The translations under genes were made by a program, and so were the position numbers. A stretch of DNA of 64,000 nucleotides from Atkinsonella hypoxylon (Eukaryota > Ascomycota > Sordariomycetes > Hypocreales > Clavicipitaceae), in the NCBI GenBank assembly GCA_000729835.1, contig JFHB01000100.1:1-64000 (forward strand), in the 5' to 3' direction. Shown here one piece after another: positions 10,544 to 22,612 of the stretch. The notes under the pieces are model-generated. The model did not search any database. It was not told the origin of the DNA and saw only the letters and a program-made list of their open reading frames with translations. Position 1 is the first letter of the stretch. Each line of letters begins with the position of its first letter.

Positions 10544-12952
10544 ATGTTGTACGTGCCAAAGTCCTAGATATCACCGACGGCCGTTCCAAGCATCGGTTCC
10601 CATTTCTCTCGCATGTAATTTCTCATGACTGACTTCCGCTTTGGCAGTGTTTTACCACCTCCGCCCCGATACCCTATCGGGGGTCCCTACGGTGCGACTG
10701 GTATAACAGGAATTGTACCAATGATTGAGACCAATAACACCATCTCGAACCCTACCGGACCAGAATGCCAATTTCTTGTAGGAGAAGGTATATAAGCATC
10801 AGCCGCGGCGCCATGATGCCGCCTTCATGCCGCCCTCATGACACTGGTGTTCCATGCTGATTGAGTCAACCACCAAGGTACCTACGTTCTGAAAGAAGAT
10901 TTGCATCTTGCGACACCACCACCACACCCATCCGAAGCGCCTATCGTGAATCCCAATCCATTAGCCACCAATCCACAACCAGCCTCCGTGGGCACCAAGA
11001 TGACTCTTGTTCAAATCCAATCTCGACCGCCACCATTCTTTTATCGGGGACCTGCAGCAGCTACGCTATCATTAGGTGGCGCAGGCTCCAGCATGGACCA
11101 GTCCGGCGACGGAAGATATTCTACCGAGGGCGGCATGGGCAGTGAGGATGGACGAGCTCCCTCAACAAGCGATGCGCCAAATTCAATTACTCCGGGATCA
11201 ACCCCAGCCTTTGGAGAAGGGAATTCATTACTCACGCCTTCACAGACGAAAGACGTGAACAAGCGAAAAAAGCCCAAGAATAATGTGACCAAAAGCAACT
11301 CTTCTTTCATCTCCAGAGTTATTCTAAACGAGAGTCTGTCAAGGAGATTGACCGACAGACCTGGAGATGGCATTTTTGCATTTGCAAATATAAACCGTGC
11401 CTTCCAGTGGTTAGACTTATCGTCACCGAACAAGGCAAGTCGACTAGGTCGCCCTACACCTCAAGAGCATGAGAATCGATTCTGATATGTAGAAACAGCA
11501 AGATTATCTCACGAAAATTCTCTTCACCAAGGCACATTGTTTATGCCATGATGTCAACATGGTGACGAAAGGAGCATCACATATCGATGTTATCATGGGC
11601 TTCTCGACCGGAGAAATGATCTGGTGGGAACCTATCTCGCAGAGATATACACGTATGAACAAAAATGTATGAGAAACGTAAGGTTGTTCATATACGAATG
11701 GAAGAGCTGAGATCTCTCATAGGGAGTCATCAACAACACACCTGTATCTCATATCAAATGGATTCCCGGTTCAGAAAATCTGTTTCTGGCAGCGCATATG
11801 GACGGCTCCTTAGTGGTCTATGATAAGGAAAAGGATGACTGCCAGTTCACGCCCGAAGAAGAGCAGAGTGTAAATGGTAGTGAGTCAGGAGACGGACAGA
11901 ATGGCCCCAAACTGGGCACCAAGATGCACATCAACAAGTCCGTGCATTCTCAAAACCAGAAAACCAACCCTGTTGCAGCGTGGAAGATTTCCAACCAGCG
12001 GATGAATGCTTTTGCTTTCTCCCCCAACAACCGTCATCTGGCTGTGGTATCTGAAGATGGAACTCTGAGACTAATCGATTACCTAAAGGAGGAGTAAGTC
12101 TTTACATTACTCTGAGAATTTGCGATCATTGCTTATGTGCTTGCCAGACTTCTAGACCTTTTCTTTTCGTACTACGGAGGGTTGACCTGCGTGTGTTGGA
12201 CGCCAGATGGCAAGTACGTTCTGACTGGCGGACAGGATGACTTGATATCTATTTGGTCTGCCGCCGACTCTGCCCTCGTGGCACGATGCCAGGGACACCA
12301 GTCATGGGTTTCATCACTCGCATTTGATCTCTGGAGATGTGACGAGCGCACATATCGGTTTGGTAGTGTTGGAGAGGATGGTCGTTTGTGCCTATGGGAT
12401 TTCAACGTGGGAATGCTTCACAGACCGAAGGTAATAATACCTCCTGAAAAAAAAAAAAAAAAAAGACAACACCACACGCTGGGAACCTGATTATGCACGA
12501 GGAACCTGTGGTATTAACTGTAAGAATAGAATTCGACAAGGCAGCGAGGGTCTGTCTCTGGCCCATCAGGGGTGCCATCACACAGCGAGGCAGCCAGTCC
12601 CTTGAGCAACCTCATGCGATTGGATTCTTGCCTTGACGGTGACATTGGTGACGGCATCACTCATCCCGTTGAACCACGATCTAGGATTCCCATTCTGCCA
12701 CCTGTCCTGGTAAGGCCAATGAATCGAGTTCCGCTGAGCATGGTGCCACTTGTTGCTGACTTAGACTCGTACGGAGTACAGACTGCCGCAATCGATACAC
12801 ACCCGCTCTGCTGGTTGGACTTTACAGAACAAGCCATCATTACAAGCTGCAAAGATGGTTTGTCTAATACACTACCTAGCATACGTAACACGTTACTGAC
12901 AAGTCACCTAGGACATGTGAGAACCTGGAACCGACCCGGCACATCCGTGTAA
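10544..12952 (+). CDS. creC: CreC, WD40 protein of carbon catabolite repression
   Basis: WD40-repeat protein that in Aspergillus binds and stabilises the deubiquitinase CreB in carbon catabolite repression. Eight exons fit in phase: 10544-10548, 10648-10787, 10878-11434, 11499-11666, 11723-12093, 12148-12430, 12530-12857 and 12912-12952, giving 630 aa. The N-terminus FVLPPPPRYPIGGPYG and GEGTYVLKEDLHLA, then FIFAFANINRAFQWLDLS-like and MGFSTGEMIWWEPIS segments, follow the CreC pattern. WD blades include VCWTPDGKYVLTGGQDD, and HVRTWNRPG closes the last one. A low-complexity Ser/Thr-rich insert (about residues 75-165) precedes the propeller. The third intron has a GC donor (AAG|GCAAGT); all others are GT-AG. 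The 5-nt first exon is inferred by phase and homology. creD lies 3.2 kb downstream on the same strand. Confidence 0.9.
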
Positions 12953-13100
12953 CACATCGCCATGTAAGGCGTTTCTCGCATACTAAATTAAACTATAATA
13001 TAAGCACCATAAAATACCTGAGCTACAAATAGCTACATCGCGCGTCTCACAGCCCCACCAGGACCCCAGCGGATACTTGAAGCCCACACGAGCTAGTGAT

Positions 13101-13150
13101 GAAAAATGGGTCGGTATAAAAATGTAGTCCTATCGGCACCAAAGAGATAG
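13101..13150 (+). repeat. dispersed repeat, copy A
   Basis: About 50 bp sharing the skeleton GGGTCGGTA...TGTAGTC...CAAAGAGATAG with copies at 22563-22612 and 62542-62593. Differences are mostly A/G and T/C transitions, with this copy carrying A where the others carry G. Confidence 0.65.
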
Positions 13151-15434
13151 ACTTTCAAGAGCGCAGCTGAACCCAGACCAGCGTGTATCATAGCATGGAG
13201 TTGTCCCTGTTTCTTAACAGTCTGAGTTGTTATGCAGCGTTGCTATTGGTCTCATTGGGTGGGCTCGAGGGATATGATATTCAGCCAAAACTACGAGCAA
13301 CGCGGTGCTTGCGTGTTGTATTTTGCGCGTGTCTCTATGTGAGGATGGCTACAAGTATTACCGCTTACTGATTACCTCGAACCTCAGCCTACCTGACCTG
13401 CAGAATGACCTTGCGAAGTCAGGTGGTGAGAGAGATGCTCCATAATACCTCGGAGAGACACTGAGGAGCTACGTGTTCAGCAAAGCCCCAGTTGAGGTGA
13501 CAAACAGTCTGGTTGGGAAAATGGCAGAAACTCCGTGCTTTTCACATGCTTCGCTGGTCCGAGGGAAGTGCGGCAATTCCAGCGGCAGTAAGACGCTGGG
13601 AAAGGGTTGTTTGACATATATTGTCCGCCTCCGCTATGTATGATACGACGCGCTTATTCTTGCACTCGTCAAAAGGCAATGGATGCGATTTGAGAAGATG
13701 CTAGTGGATATAGCCGTGTGTGACTAGCTAGAGAAGGGAGGCTGGTCGGTTGGGTGCAACATGTTCGATGATTTGTTCCTATGGTCAGATGTTGCTCATG
13801 TACATGTATGACTCACGTTTGAGCGATGCTGTCCATTCCTCTGCGCTCGTGGTCATGGTGACTTTAGGCGCTTCTGCTGTAATGTAGATATATATTCTTG
13901 GTGTTGACCATGAACGGGCAGAAATGCAACCTACTGCGGTCATGAAAAAGTCGACGCTACTTCGGCGGAGGTTGGTGGATGATTTTTGGATTCATGGCAA
14001 GGATCAGCCAATGCTTATCTGTAAATTGCTCCCGTGCATTGCGATGCAAACACGTATCACGGAGTACGGAGCACATAGATTGCGACACCATGTCCGCTCA
14101 CAGGCTTTATGTCGTGCAGATGCGTCTCCGGCTCAGTAAGCGGCAACGCCGTTGGGACGCTGTGTTACCGGGCCCACCCACAACCGTGTGGCTTGGGCTC
14201 GAGTGACTATTTGAGTAGTAGTACGGAATAGCTTAAGCGTTAAAAAAAAAAAAAAAAACCAATGTTTCACGCCATGTCACGAATTTGACTGTCGCGAATG
14301 GCATCGCAAGCCTTATAGCAGCTACTTTGTGAAGGCCCTTGAACGCCTTACTGCCAACTACCTTCAATCGCCGATAAGAGGCCAAGTACTCCGTACCCAG
14401 CCTCTTTATATCTCTGTCATAGCGAAAGTTTTTCTTGGTGCATGATCCGTGTTGGGACCACGTTGGAACCTTATCGGCACGCAAGAGATCTCAAGATGGG
14501 GCGGAATGCGAGCTGTCCCGTTACTCGCTCGGGCTGATGCCGCTCTGAGGCCTGTTCCTGTTCCTATGCCCAGCCTATTCCTATTCCTGTCCTGTTCCTT
14601 ATCTACGGTCGGCAGTCGGAGCTTGTCCATTTTGCCAGCTATTGCACTCTCGTGGCCCTGTCGTTGTGCACACGGCAGTTGGCAGTTATTCGTTACACTA
14701 CTGTAATAAATATAATTTATTCATTAGCAGAACCAAATATGGGTTTCACCAGCTTCCCCTCCTCTCCCTTTCCCTTTCCCTTTATTTTTCTTTTCCCTTC
14801 TTCTTTTGTCTTCTTTTAAAAAAAAAAAATCTCTGGAACTGCTAGCCTTTGCAACCCTTGTTCGTTTAAAGCACGGCCCGCCCAAGGCAGCACAACGTTC
14901 GTGCCTTCCTTAATCACGCAAATAGTCGACGCAGCCATAATTCCGATGATTTTTCTTTCACAGCTTTCTCCTGGGAATGGACGCGAGAGCTGTCCCACCA
15001 CTTAACGAAACAGCCAACATTGCGCCTTGAGGCTTAGCATCGAGGGTCTTCTATCAAAAACAGCCGTGGCACTAGCCCTTGCGGAAAGTGCCAGACACTT
15101 CCGAGGCTAATTTAAGAACCGAGCCGAGTTAGCATTTGGGAAAATCACAGTACGGTACAATTCTACAGACACACCGCCCAACCAGACCTTTGCTGGCGGC
15201 TGCAGGCCTCGACAGCAGGCTACTAGACTAGAAAGTCCAGCCTGACAGGGCTGGCAACGGTCATCAACCCTTTTTCGCTCGCGGGTCGCGCGGATCACCA
15301 AGGCGGATTGCGGCAAGCATCGAGACTTCCTGTGCTATTTAAGGTCAAGTTGCCCGAAACCGCGAAAAAATCAAACTACTGATTTTGGCGTACGAGACCC
15401 AGAAAGAAAGAGTGGAGAGGTGATTAAAAGGCCA

Positions 15435-15480
15435 GCAAGAAGGGCACAAGAAGGGCACAAGAAGGGCGCAAGAAGGGCGC
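15435..15480. repeat. 11-mer tandem repeat
   Basis: Four consecutive copies of an AAGAAGGGCRC unit, the last two with G in the final variable position. Confidence 0.85.
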
Positions 15481-16103
15481 CTGGCACGGCTTGTGAGTCG
15501 AACGCCTCTCGGCCCGAAAGGCAGCGCGCTATAGACACGGGTGGGAGATAGAACGTTCCGCAGGGAATAGACACCACATCCATTGCGCCAGGCCGATAGG
15601 CAAGACAACAACAGCGGGAGTATGGAGAAAGATACGACGTGCACTCTATTAGAGACATAGGCAGACCCTGGGGTTTGGCAGCTAGGAGACGGTTGAAGTG
15701 GTGGAGCTTCGTATCGTAGCCGCCCAAGAAGGACGACACTTGCAGAACAAAACGTCTGACCGGGCTGGCATGTGGTAAGGGGGGCTACGGGCTACCGACT
15801 GTAAACGTCAACTTCCTCAAACATTCCGAACTACCGGCGACCGAATCCACCAATCTGCCGGCCGCCTTCTTGCCTCGCTCTTGAGCCTTCCTGTTGCAAC
15901 ACTTTTTTTTTCTTTTTCTTTTTTCTTACGAATTACGAATCCATGATTCGAGCCCTTCTGGCTCTGGTTACCCTTCCGATCTTATGGTTCAGTCAGAGCA
16001 TTTAGTTTTCCGCTCTTTGACTCAACCGTCGCGAAATCCTCTCTGCGACTGTCGTCCGCTGTCGAATTGTCGTTCCTGGCCAGGCAGTACTGCCTCAGGC
16101 AAA

Positions 16104-18219
16104 ATGCCATCATTCAAGCCATTTTCATCGGTCATTAGTCGCAACAGTTATAGCCTGTTTGATATCCGGTATGTTTTCACATGTTTGGTTCCAAGAGCAG
16201 GCAGGTAAAAGTCATAGCCCGCCTCTTGCTGTATCCGCTCGCCCTTCAATCCTTTCGGCGATTTAATGCTTGAGGATTTATCGCCATTTTCTTGCTTATA
16301 TTTTCTGGTGATGTACTGTGAAGCCGACGGCTTGCGCTAATATTTTCGTGTCTCTGCAGGCTTGATCAAGACTTTATTGTCTTTCGAGGAAATGACCACG
16401 AATCTTCAGGTCAACTCCTCAAGGGGGTCGTAGTTCTCTGTTTGTCGTCTCCCTTGCGCATTGAGGACATTCACTTGCGCCTCGTGGGCACGTTGCGCTT
16501 ATCGTATGCTTCCTTCATTGTGTTCTCGAAGATTCTAGCTTTTATGCCGCAATTCAATGGTCTAACCTTAAATTTCATGCACAGATGGACTGACCACAGA
16601 TCGGCCGCCTCCGGTGTCTCGGGTCAGAAGGTAGACAAAGCCACGACAATTCTTGACCATCGTTGGGAGCCATTTATCGGTGCTCCACATGGCAGAAGTC
16701 TAACTCTGCCTGCTGGCAATTACGAATATCCCTTTGAGTTTATGCTACCGGGGGATACCGCCGAGAGCGTGGAGGGAATTCCAGAGGCTTCAATTACCTA
16801 CCGACTCAAGGCTACGGTTAGCCGTGGCAAGCTTGCCTACGACTTGCATGCGTACAAACATCTGCGCATCATACGCACCCTACAGCCTGGCGCTTTGGAG
16901 TTTTTACATGCTATGAGCGTGGAGAACATATGGCCTAACAAAGTCGATTACTCCATCGTTATACCCCAAAAGGCCGTCGTTTTTGGCGGCACCATCAACA
17001 TGGAATTGCGCTTCACTCCACTCTTGAAGGGGTTAGAACTAGGAGACATCACAGTCAGAATGATGGAGATCCGTGATTGCTGGATTCAGGGCGCAACCGG
17101 TCTCAGCATCCGAGAATATCGAACCGAGCGTGAAGTCGCTACGTGGCGCTTCGAGGTGAATAGGGAGGAACATTGGCAGGATATGATAGAGGATACTGGT
17201 CAAGAAGGCTGGGCTCTGGTCAAACCGTTACCACTTCCTAAGAGACTACGACAATGCATTCAGGACCTGAACCATCACGGGATCAAGGTGCGACATAAGA
17301 TCAAGCTCACTGTGGCCTTGAAGAACCCTGATGGCCATATTTCAGAAGTATGTTCTTTTGTAAGGAGAAGGAAACAGGGGCAGTCGCGATCTTTCTCTTG
17401 TTCAAACCACCTTGCTGGTCGCTGACAGTCTGTTTTTAGCTTCGTGCGACCTTGCCGGTATCAATATTCATCTCACCGAATATTCCCATCGACGAACAAG
17501 GAAACCTCGTTAACCAGTCACAGCAGGGTGCTGCTCCAACGATCGAGAATGCGGCAATAGCTCCACCAGGTTACGGCGAGCATGTTCTGGATCAGTTGTA
17601 TGAGAACGTTGATACCTCGGGATTCCACACTCCAGCCATTCAATCCGGCATGAGCAGTCCTTTTTACGCTCAGTCGAGAAGCGGATCTGCAGAGAACTTG
17701 GCTTCGCTCGCCCAGGCATCTCCGATAGCGCCAGCCGCTTTGTCCTCTCGACTGGCAGATGTATCACTTGATCATTCTCATAGAAATCGTTCATACACTT
17801 CAATGACCTCGCATTCCCCTTCTGGCAGAATATCGCCGACATCGGGCTCGCATAGCTGTGCGCCACGGTCTGAACCACCATCAACAAGCTTAACGAGAAG
17901 CAATAGTGAGGAGGAAAACTCGGCAAGGAACTCAACGGAACACATTGACCTTGATCCGGCTGAGTTCGCGCAATTGAATCGTGTGCCGAGCTATGCTACC
18001 GCAGTCCGCACACCGGCGCGGCCCCGAGCTCAGCCAAACGCTGGTCTGGTTCCGGACTACGAGACTGCGCTTCATGCGCCTCGCACCCCTCCGGCGACAG
18101 ACCTCAACGTTGAACCACTGGCGTCGATAACCGAGGATCGAGCTGGTGAACATGCTAGCAATGCGAACAGTGCGTTAGCGACTGTTGCCCTGGAGGCAGC
18201 TAGCTCGCGAAGCACATAG
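16104..18219 (+). CDS. creD: CreD-type arrestin-like ubiquitin-ligase adaptor
   Basis: Arrestin-related adaptor (ART/Rod1 type) that links plasma-membrane transporters to the HECT ligase HulA/Rsp5; CreD acts in carbon catabolite control. Exons are 16104-16168, 16360-16503, 16585-17347 and 17440-18219, in phase, giving 583 aa. Arrestin-N runs from about residue 23 (DFIVFRG) and includes LPAGNYEYPFEFMLPGD; MSVENIWPNK begins arrestin-C, which ends in RATLPVSIFISPN. The Ser-rich tail has proline-tyrosine-like motifs (RVPSYATAVR, VPDYETAL), consistent with WW-domain ligase binding. The second intron is 81 nt, stop-free and in frame, so a retained form would stay open (27 extra residues). Its paralogue ApyA is the main alternative, but the IFISPN and RVPSYATAVRTP segments favour CreD. 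Confidence 0.87.
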
Positions 18220-20114
18220 GCGAATTCTCTTTTGTCGCATACACACATAGTCCACGGCCTGAGAAGTACACTAGATTTTTTTTCATATTTCGGCTTCAGT
18301 CAACCATTTTCAGCGAGATACCGACACTCCGACATAATTTTTGAAGCGGCATCATTGGATTCAACGGCGTTGGATGGAACAAGACACTTTCGATCGATTG
18401 AGCGATTACATTTTTTTGCATTAATAGAAAGCAAGGCAGTTGGCATTTTCCCAAGCGGTGTACAGGAATATTGTTTGTGTTTTCCCTTGGTGCTGCCGGT
18501 GTTAATTTTTTTTGGGTATTATTAACACCCCCCCCCCCCCCCCCCTTTTATGATAAAATTCAGGCTCAATTATCGAGGCCAATGCCAATACCATGGGCTC
18601 GAGAACGCCCTGAAGAGAATATTGTCGTGAAAAGAGAGTTCGAATCGCGTGATGGACAGTCTGTACCAGCGGGTAGGGAGGCTGTCGAGGAAGCATATTT
18701 TCTGTCACATTCTTTAAGCTCTGTACGGAAGCATACACCTTTGTATGCTTAGGCAACGCAAATACGTGCCACTTCCAAGTGTGCGCATGACATTGCAAAA
18801 CCATGACAATACGCTACATTCCTAACATTCTTAATCTAGGGGAATAGCTGCCCTTGAAATGCTCGCTCAGCTATGTTAACCTGCTTACATATCAACGGCC
18901 TTATCTATGTAACGAAATGGAAGATTAAGTAATTGCTGCGTGCGCGCATCTCGCTCCAAAGCATGTGAAGCAAGAAGTACAGAGTTACATGTCCACATGT
19001 AATCAGTACCTACTCTCTACGTACGTACTCTCTCTCGTCCGTTGCATACATGTGTGGGTGGGTACTCCACAATCGCAGCCATAAGTGGCTACGTGACCAG
19101 ACTGCTTTGCTGGCTTCTTCACTGCTAGATGAAGAGAGCACCTACCGGTGCAAGGGTCTCATGGCAAGGAAAAGCTATGGTTTGTGTTATAATCGGCCGC
19201 GATGATACATAAATGGCTGATAGCCAGAATAGAATGATGGCGCAGACTAAAGGGTAGACCCAACGAGGGTTGAAGGGCATCTCTTGCCCTGGCAAGCCGC
19301 ACCTTCCTTGGGTTGGACGGTTTGCAGCGCCTGCCGATCTGCCAGGCTCGAAGCTGCCATTGACGTCACCACCTGCCGTTTATGCCCACGATCAGTGTAC
19401 TAAGTTTACCAGGGATACCGCCAGAGGAGCCTGTGTTGGCAAATTCCTTCTTTGGCGTGTTTTAATACGACAGCAGGACCCAAAGACCCACGGCTATGGA
19501 GCCAAGAGAAATAGATTTCAATAACTTGTTTGTTCCCTTTAATTCGAGAAGATCTCGCTCGACGACGACGAGCTGCTCGTCCTGCGTTGAATTAAATCCA
19601 TAATAACGACGTGTACGATAAAAAGTAATACGTGAGTAGCTCATTTCGTTCTCCCAGTCAAACTACCCCTCCGTCTACGCTGTAAAGGGATGGCCTCATA
19701 TCCTCTACACTGCAAGGCCTCTAGCCTGATTCGTTGCAAGAAGACGGCGCATGCCCCTTCAAGGTAATGAAAGCGCCATGTTCGTGGAATCGTCACCTGG
19801 TCTCCTCTTCCAAGGCCTCCCCGCCGTGCGTATCACAGCAAGCGTCATCACTTCATCACGATGAACTACGACTTTAAGGTTGCTTCAGACAACTTCCCCT
19901 TTTCTTCAGTTTAACTTTTGTCTTTTTTCGCACCGTTTCAGTTCCTATTAGCTGGTAACTGTCTCAACGAACCTAAGCTTCGCCGCTAACCCTCCCCATC
20001 TTGCGCTGGACGCTAAGTAATAATCGACCCCACTCAACGACGCCTGATTTCCCGGTATTATATCAACTTCACCTCCACGATTTCGAACTACGATAAGCGC
20101 CAGTAGTCAAAATA
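18220..20114. other. spacer creD / slm1-like
   Basis: 1.9 kb without a supported gene. It contains a long poly(C) tract at 18527-18545, CT-rich sequence near 19800-20040 that looks like the promoter of the downstream gene, and short GTACGTACTCTCT-type repeats near 19017-19035. Confidence 0.5.
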
Positions 20115-21731
20115 ATGTCTCCTGCTTCACCCGCTACAACCAGCTTGCCCTCGCGAGCAGCTACGGGTATGAGCGCGCATGCTGGCGAAGCCGTCCCCGA
20201 TTTCGACCCCAACACCGTTAGTATTCGGCAAATCCGGATAGTTTCATGCTAAAGCTGCTTGAAAGCACAGCATATGACTGACAGTGCAACACCAGACCGC
20301 CGGATTGCTCGCTGAGCGTTTGCAGGCATGGAAGCATGCTTGTGGTTATCTCGAGGACTACATAACGGCCGTCGAAAAGGTTCATGGCCGCCAGGCCAAG
20401 GAGTACGAGAAGGTCTTGAAGGTGCGACAACCTGAAGCAGAGCTGACATGTCAGGGCAAGACAAAACGATTAGCTAACGCTATGGTATAGACCATTTCTA
20501 ACCCCTTACGCGAGGGACACCACTTTGATCAAAGCCTTGGAGGTATCGCTGGGTTGTTCGAGAACATGCGTTCCAACACCCAGACCCAAATCAACACTAA
20601 TATCGAAACCGAGAAGAGCATCAAGGGCTCCGCCTTGCCTATTCTCGAGCGTCTGCACAAGGAGATTAAGCACAAGGCTAAAGAATTGCAGAGCGGCGCT
20701 CAGAGCGGCGCCAAGGAGCTCGAGAAGCTCCGCAACAGTACGCAGAAGCAGATCGAGCTGCTTGGACAACACACCGCTTCTTACGACTCTGCCGGTGGAA
20801 GGCTGAATGCTGGGGATGACCCCTATGTAGTCCATAGAGGCGTCATGCATCGCCTTAGCCAGCAAGTACTCGCCGAGAACAACCACCACAACGATCTTAT
20901 TGCCGTTCAAAACAACTTCCAGACATTTGAAGCTCATGTGATCGAGGTCTTCCAGGAGGCAATTGGGGCTTTTGTGCAGCTCGCTGGTGGCCAGGGTGAA
21001 AAGACTCGCGCCTTGTATCAAGACATGCTTGGGACAGTTCAATGTGTCCCGAAGAATTTTGAATGGGGGAATTTCGTCCAGCGCTCCTCCGACCGCTTGG
21101 CAAACCCTAACGAACCCCCGCGCTCAATTGATTCCATCCAGTTCCCTAACATGGATCATGCTGCCACCAAGCCCCTGATCGAGGGCTCACTGGAGCGCAA
21201 ATCGCGCAATAAACTATCGTGGGGATATTCTGCCGGTTACTACGTTGTGACACCGTCCAAGTGGCTTCACGAATTCAAGGATTCTGATGACATGCGCCAG
21301 AACCCTAAACCTGAGCTCTCCTTGTACCTTCCCGACGCCGTCATTGGTGCGCCCAACGGTGACAAGTTCAATGTGAAGGGAAAGGACAAGAGTGGCACGA
21401 TGAGCTCCAAGCTGACTGGCAGCACTGAATTAGCCTTCAAGGCACACAGCCCTGGTGATGCCCAAAATGGTTCCAAGTAATCCGGCAAGTATGCGGCGCC
21501 AATGGTCCTGCCGAGCCAAACACCCCTGCTGGTGAATCATCTGCAGGTGCCTCTCCCGTTGTGGCTCAGGGCACTGAGAAGAGCGATGACAAGCTCGAGA
21601 TGAATGCGTCGCCGCCGGCCGGCAAGACAACGACTGGGGCAGGAAGCCATCTAGCTCAAGAAACGGGCGTGATCGGCGGTGGAGCCGGAACAACTGCTGC
21701 GTCGGATGAGAAGAAGCCTGTTGCCGCGTGA
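20115..21731 (+). CDS. slm1: Slm1-like BAR/PH-domain protein (apparent frameshift)
   Basis: Yeast Slm1/2 bind PtdIns(4,5)P2 and act as TORC2 effectors near eisosomes. Exons are 20115-20216, 20296-20421 and 20491 onward. The N-terminal half is a helical BAR-type region (LLAERLQAWKHACGYLEDYI; TISNPLREGHHFDQSLGG). A PH domain begins at about PLIEGSLERKSRNK and includes AGYYVVTPSKWLHEF and PELSLYLPDAVIGA. As read, the frame stops at 21478-21480, inside the last PH helix. One base more in the A4 run at 21464-21467 would give KWFQVIRQVCG, the expected end of the PH domain, and an open, Ala/Thr-rich tail to a stop at 21729-21731. I annotate the full span as one gene with a -1 frameshift, most simply a sequencing or assembly error. 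A genuine truncated allele is the alternative. Confidence 0.82.
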
Positions 21732-22299
21732 ATGAAGCTGATAATATAGAGTGCGCAACGATGCTTCAGGGTGGTATGACGATGAGTACGATATGGGACG
21801 GGCCGCCAAAGACGGCCACGGGCAGTGTTAGACTGGTATGATGTTTAGCATTCCGCGAAACTTGCGCTTCCCGTGCAGGGAGGGATGGATGCGAAAGAAA
21901 GAGCAGGTAGATAGGTTGATCGAAGGGAGAACATTGACAGGTTGTTGCCGAATTGCGCCAAGTTGTTAATGTATGTACCTGCTTGTTTTGACTGGCCACA
22001 GACACAGACAGGCCTTGACTAAGATGTTACCACGCATCGGGCACATAAAACAGTACATACTATTCAATCGATGCCCCAGACAGATGTAGTCCATTCCAGC
22101 ATACAAACAGTTTACCAGCCAAACGTGCCCGCCACACTCACATGCTGAACGTCCCTGCTGTCCCCGGGAATTCGGAGGCTCAAGGCCACTAGGAGGGTCT
22201 CACCTATACACGTTGCCTGCCTTGCCAGATACCTCGATATCTGCTCTATTTTAAACCAGTTAAGATGGCTGCATCTGAGGTACATTCTGCACATACTAT

Positions 22300-22520
22300 T
22301 TTACACTACAGTGGAAGTACTAAAGTTACAAAGAGCGACATTGTAGGTCTTATAACCCTACTGCCTACTTAGATAGGAAGTTTAGGGGAATATTCTAATA
22401 AAAAGCAGCCTTTAAGACCTTAATAATTGCTACTTATAAGGAAGGAAGCTATTAATCTAGTCTATTGATGCTAGTACTAGCTGAAAAGCCTTATACAGGG
22501 ATTATTAGGTAAGATGTTTT
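22300..22520. repeat. AT-rich relic sequence
   Basis: About 220 bp rich in TA-containing words, with weak similarity to repeat segments at 61.8-62.7 kb (for example the word GATGCTAGTAC near 22466 compared with 62648). It looks like a degraded mobile element, but no ends or coding remnants are visible. Confidence 0.4.
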
Positions 22521-22562
22521 CGCTGCTACAGAAGTCATTCGAAGTTGCTCCATGGAGTTATC

Positions 22563-22612
22563 GAGAAGCGGGTCGGTACGGAGGTGTAGTCTTACGGTCC
22601 TCAAGGAGATAG
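22563..22612 (+). repeat. dispersed repeat, copy B
   Basis: The most GC-rich copy of the family: AAGCGGGTCGGTACGGAGG, then TGTAGTCTTACGG and AAGGAGATAG. Compare 13101-13150 and 62542-62593. Confidence 0.65.

Larger units (their letters stand above)
12953..16103. other. 3.2-kb spacer between creC and creD
   Basis: No supported gene. It holds one copy (13101-13150) of a dispersed repeat also found near 22.6 and 62.5 kb, TACGGAGTA-type motifs (14058-14068, 14387-14396), a CT-rich block at 14755-14815, an 11-mer tandem repeat at 15435-15480, and a T-rich stretch at 15900-15925 just before creD. Reading frames here lack coding character. Confidence 0.5.

Noticed and set aside
16442..17425. Single-exon reading of the arrestin gene
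   Set aside because: It reads through an 81-nt intron with good splice sites and misses the first two exons; the four-exon model matches CreD.
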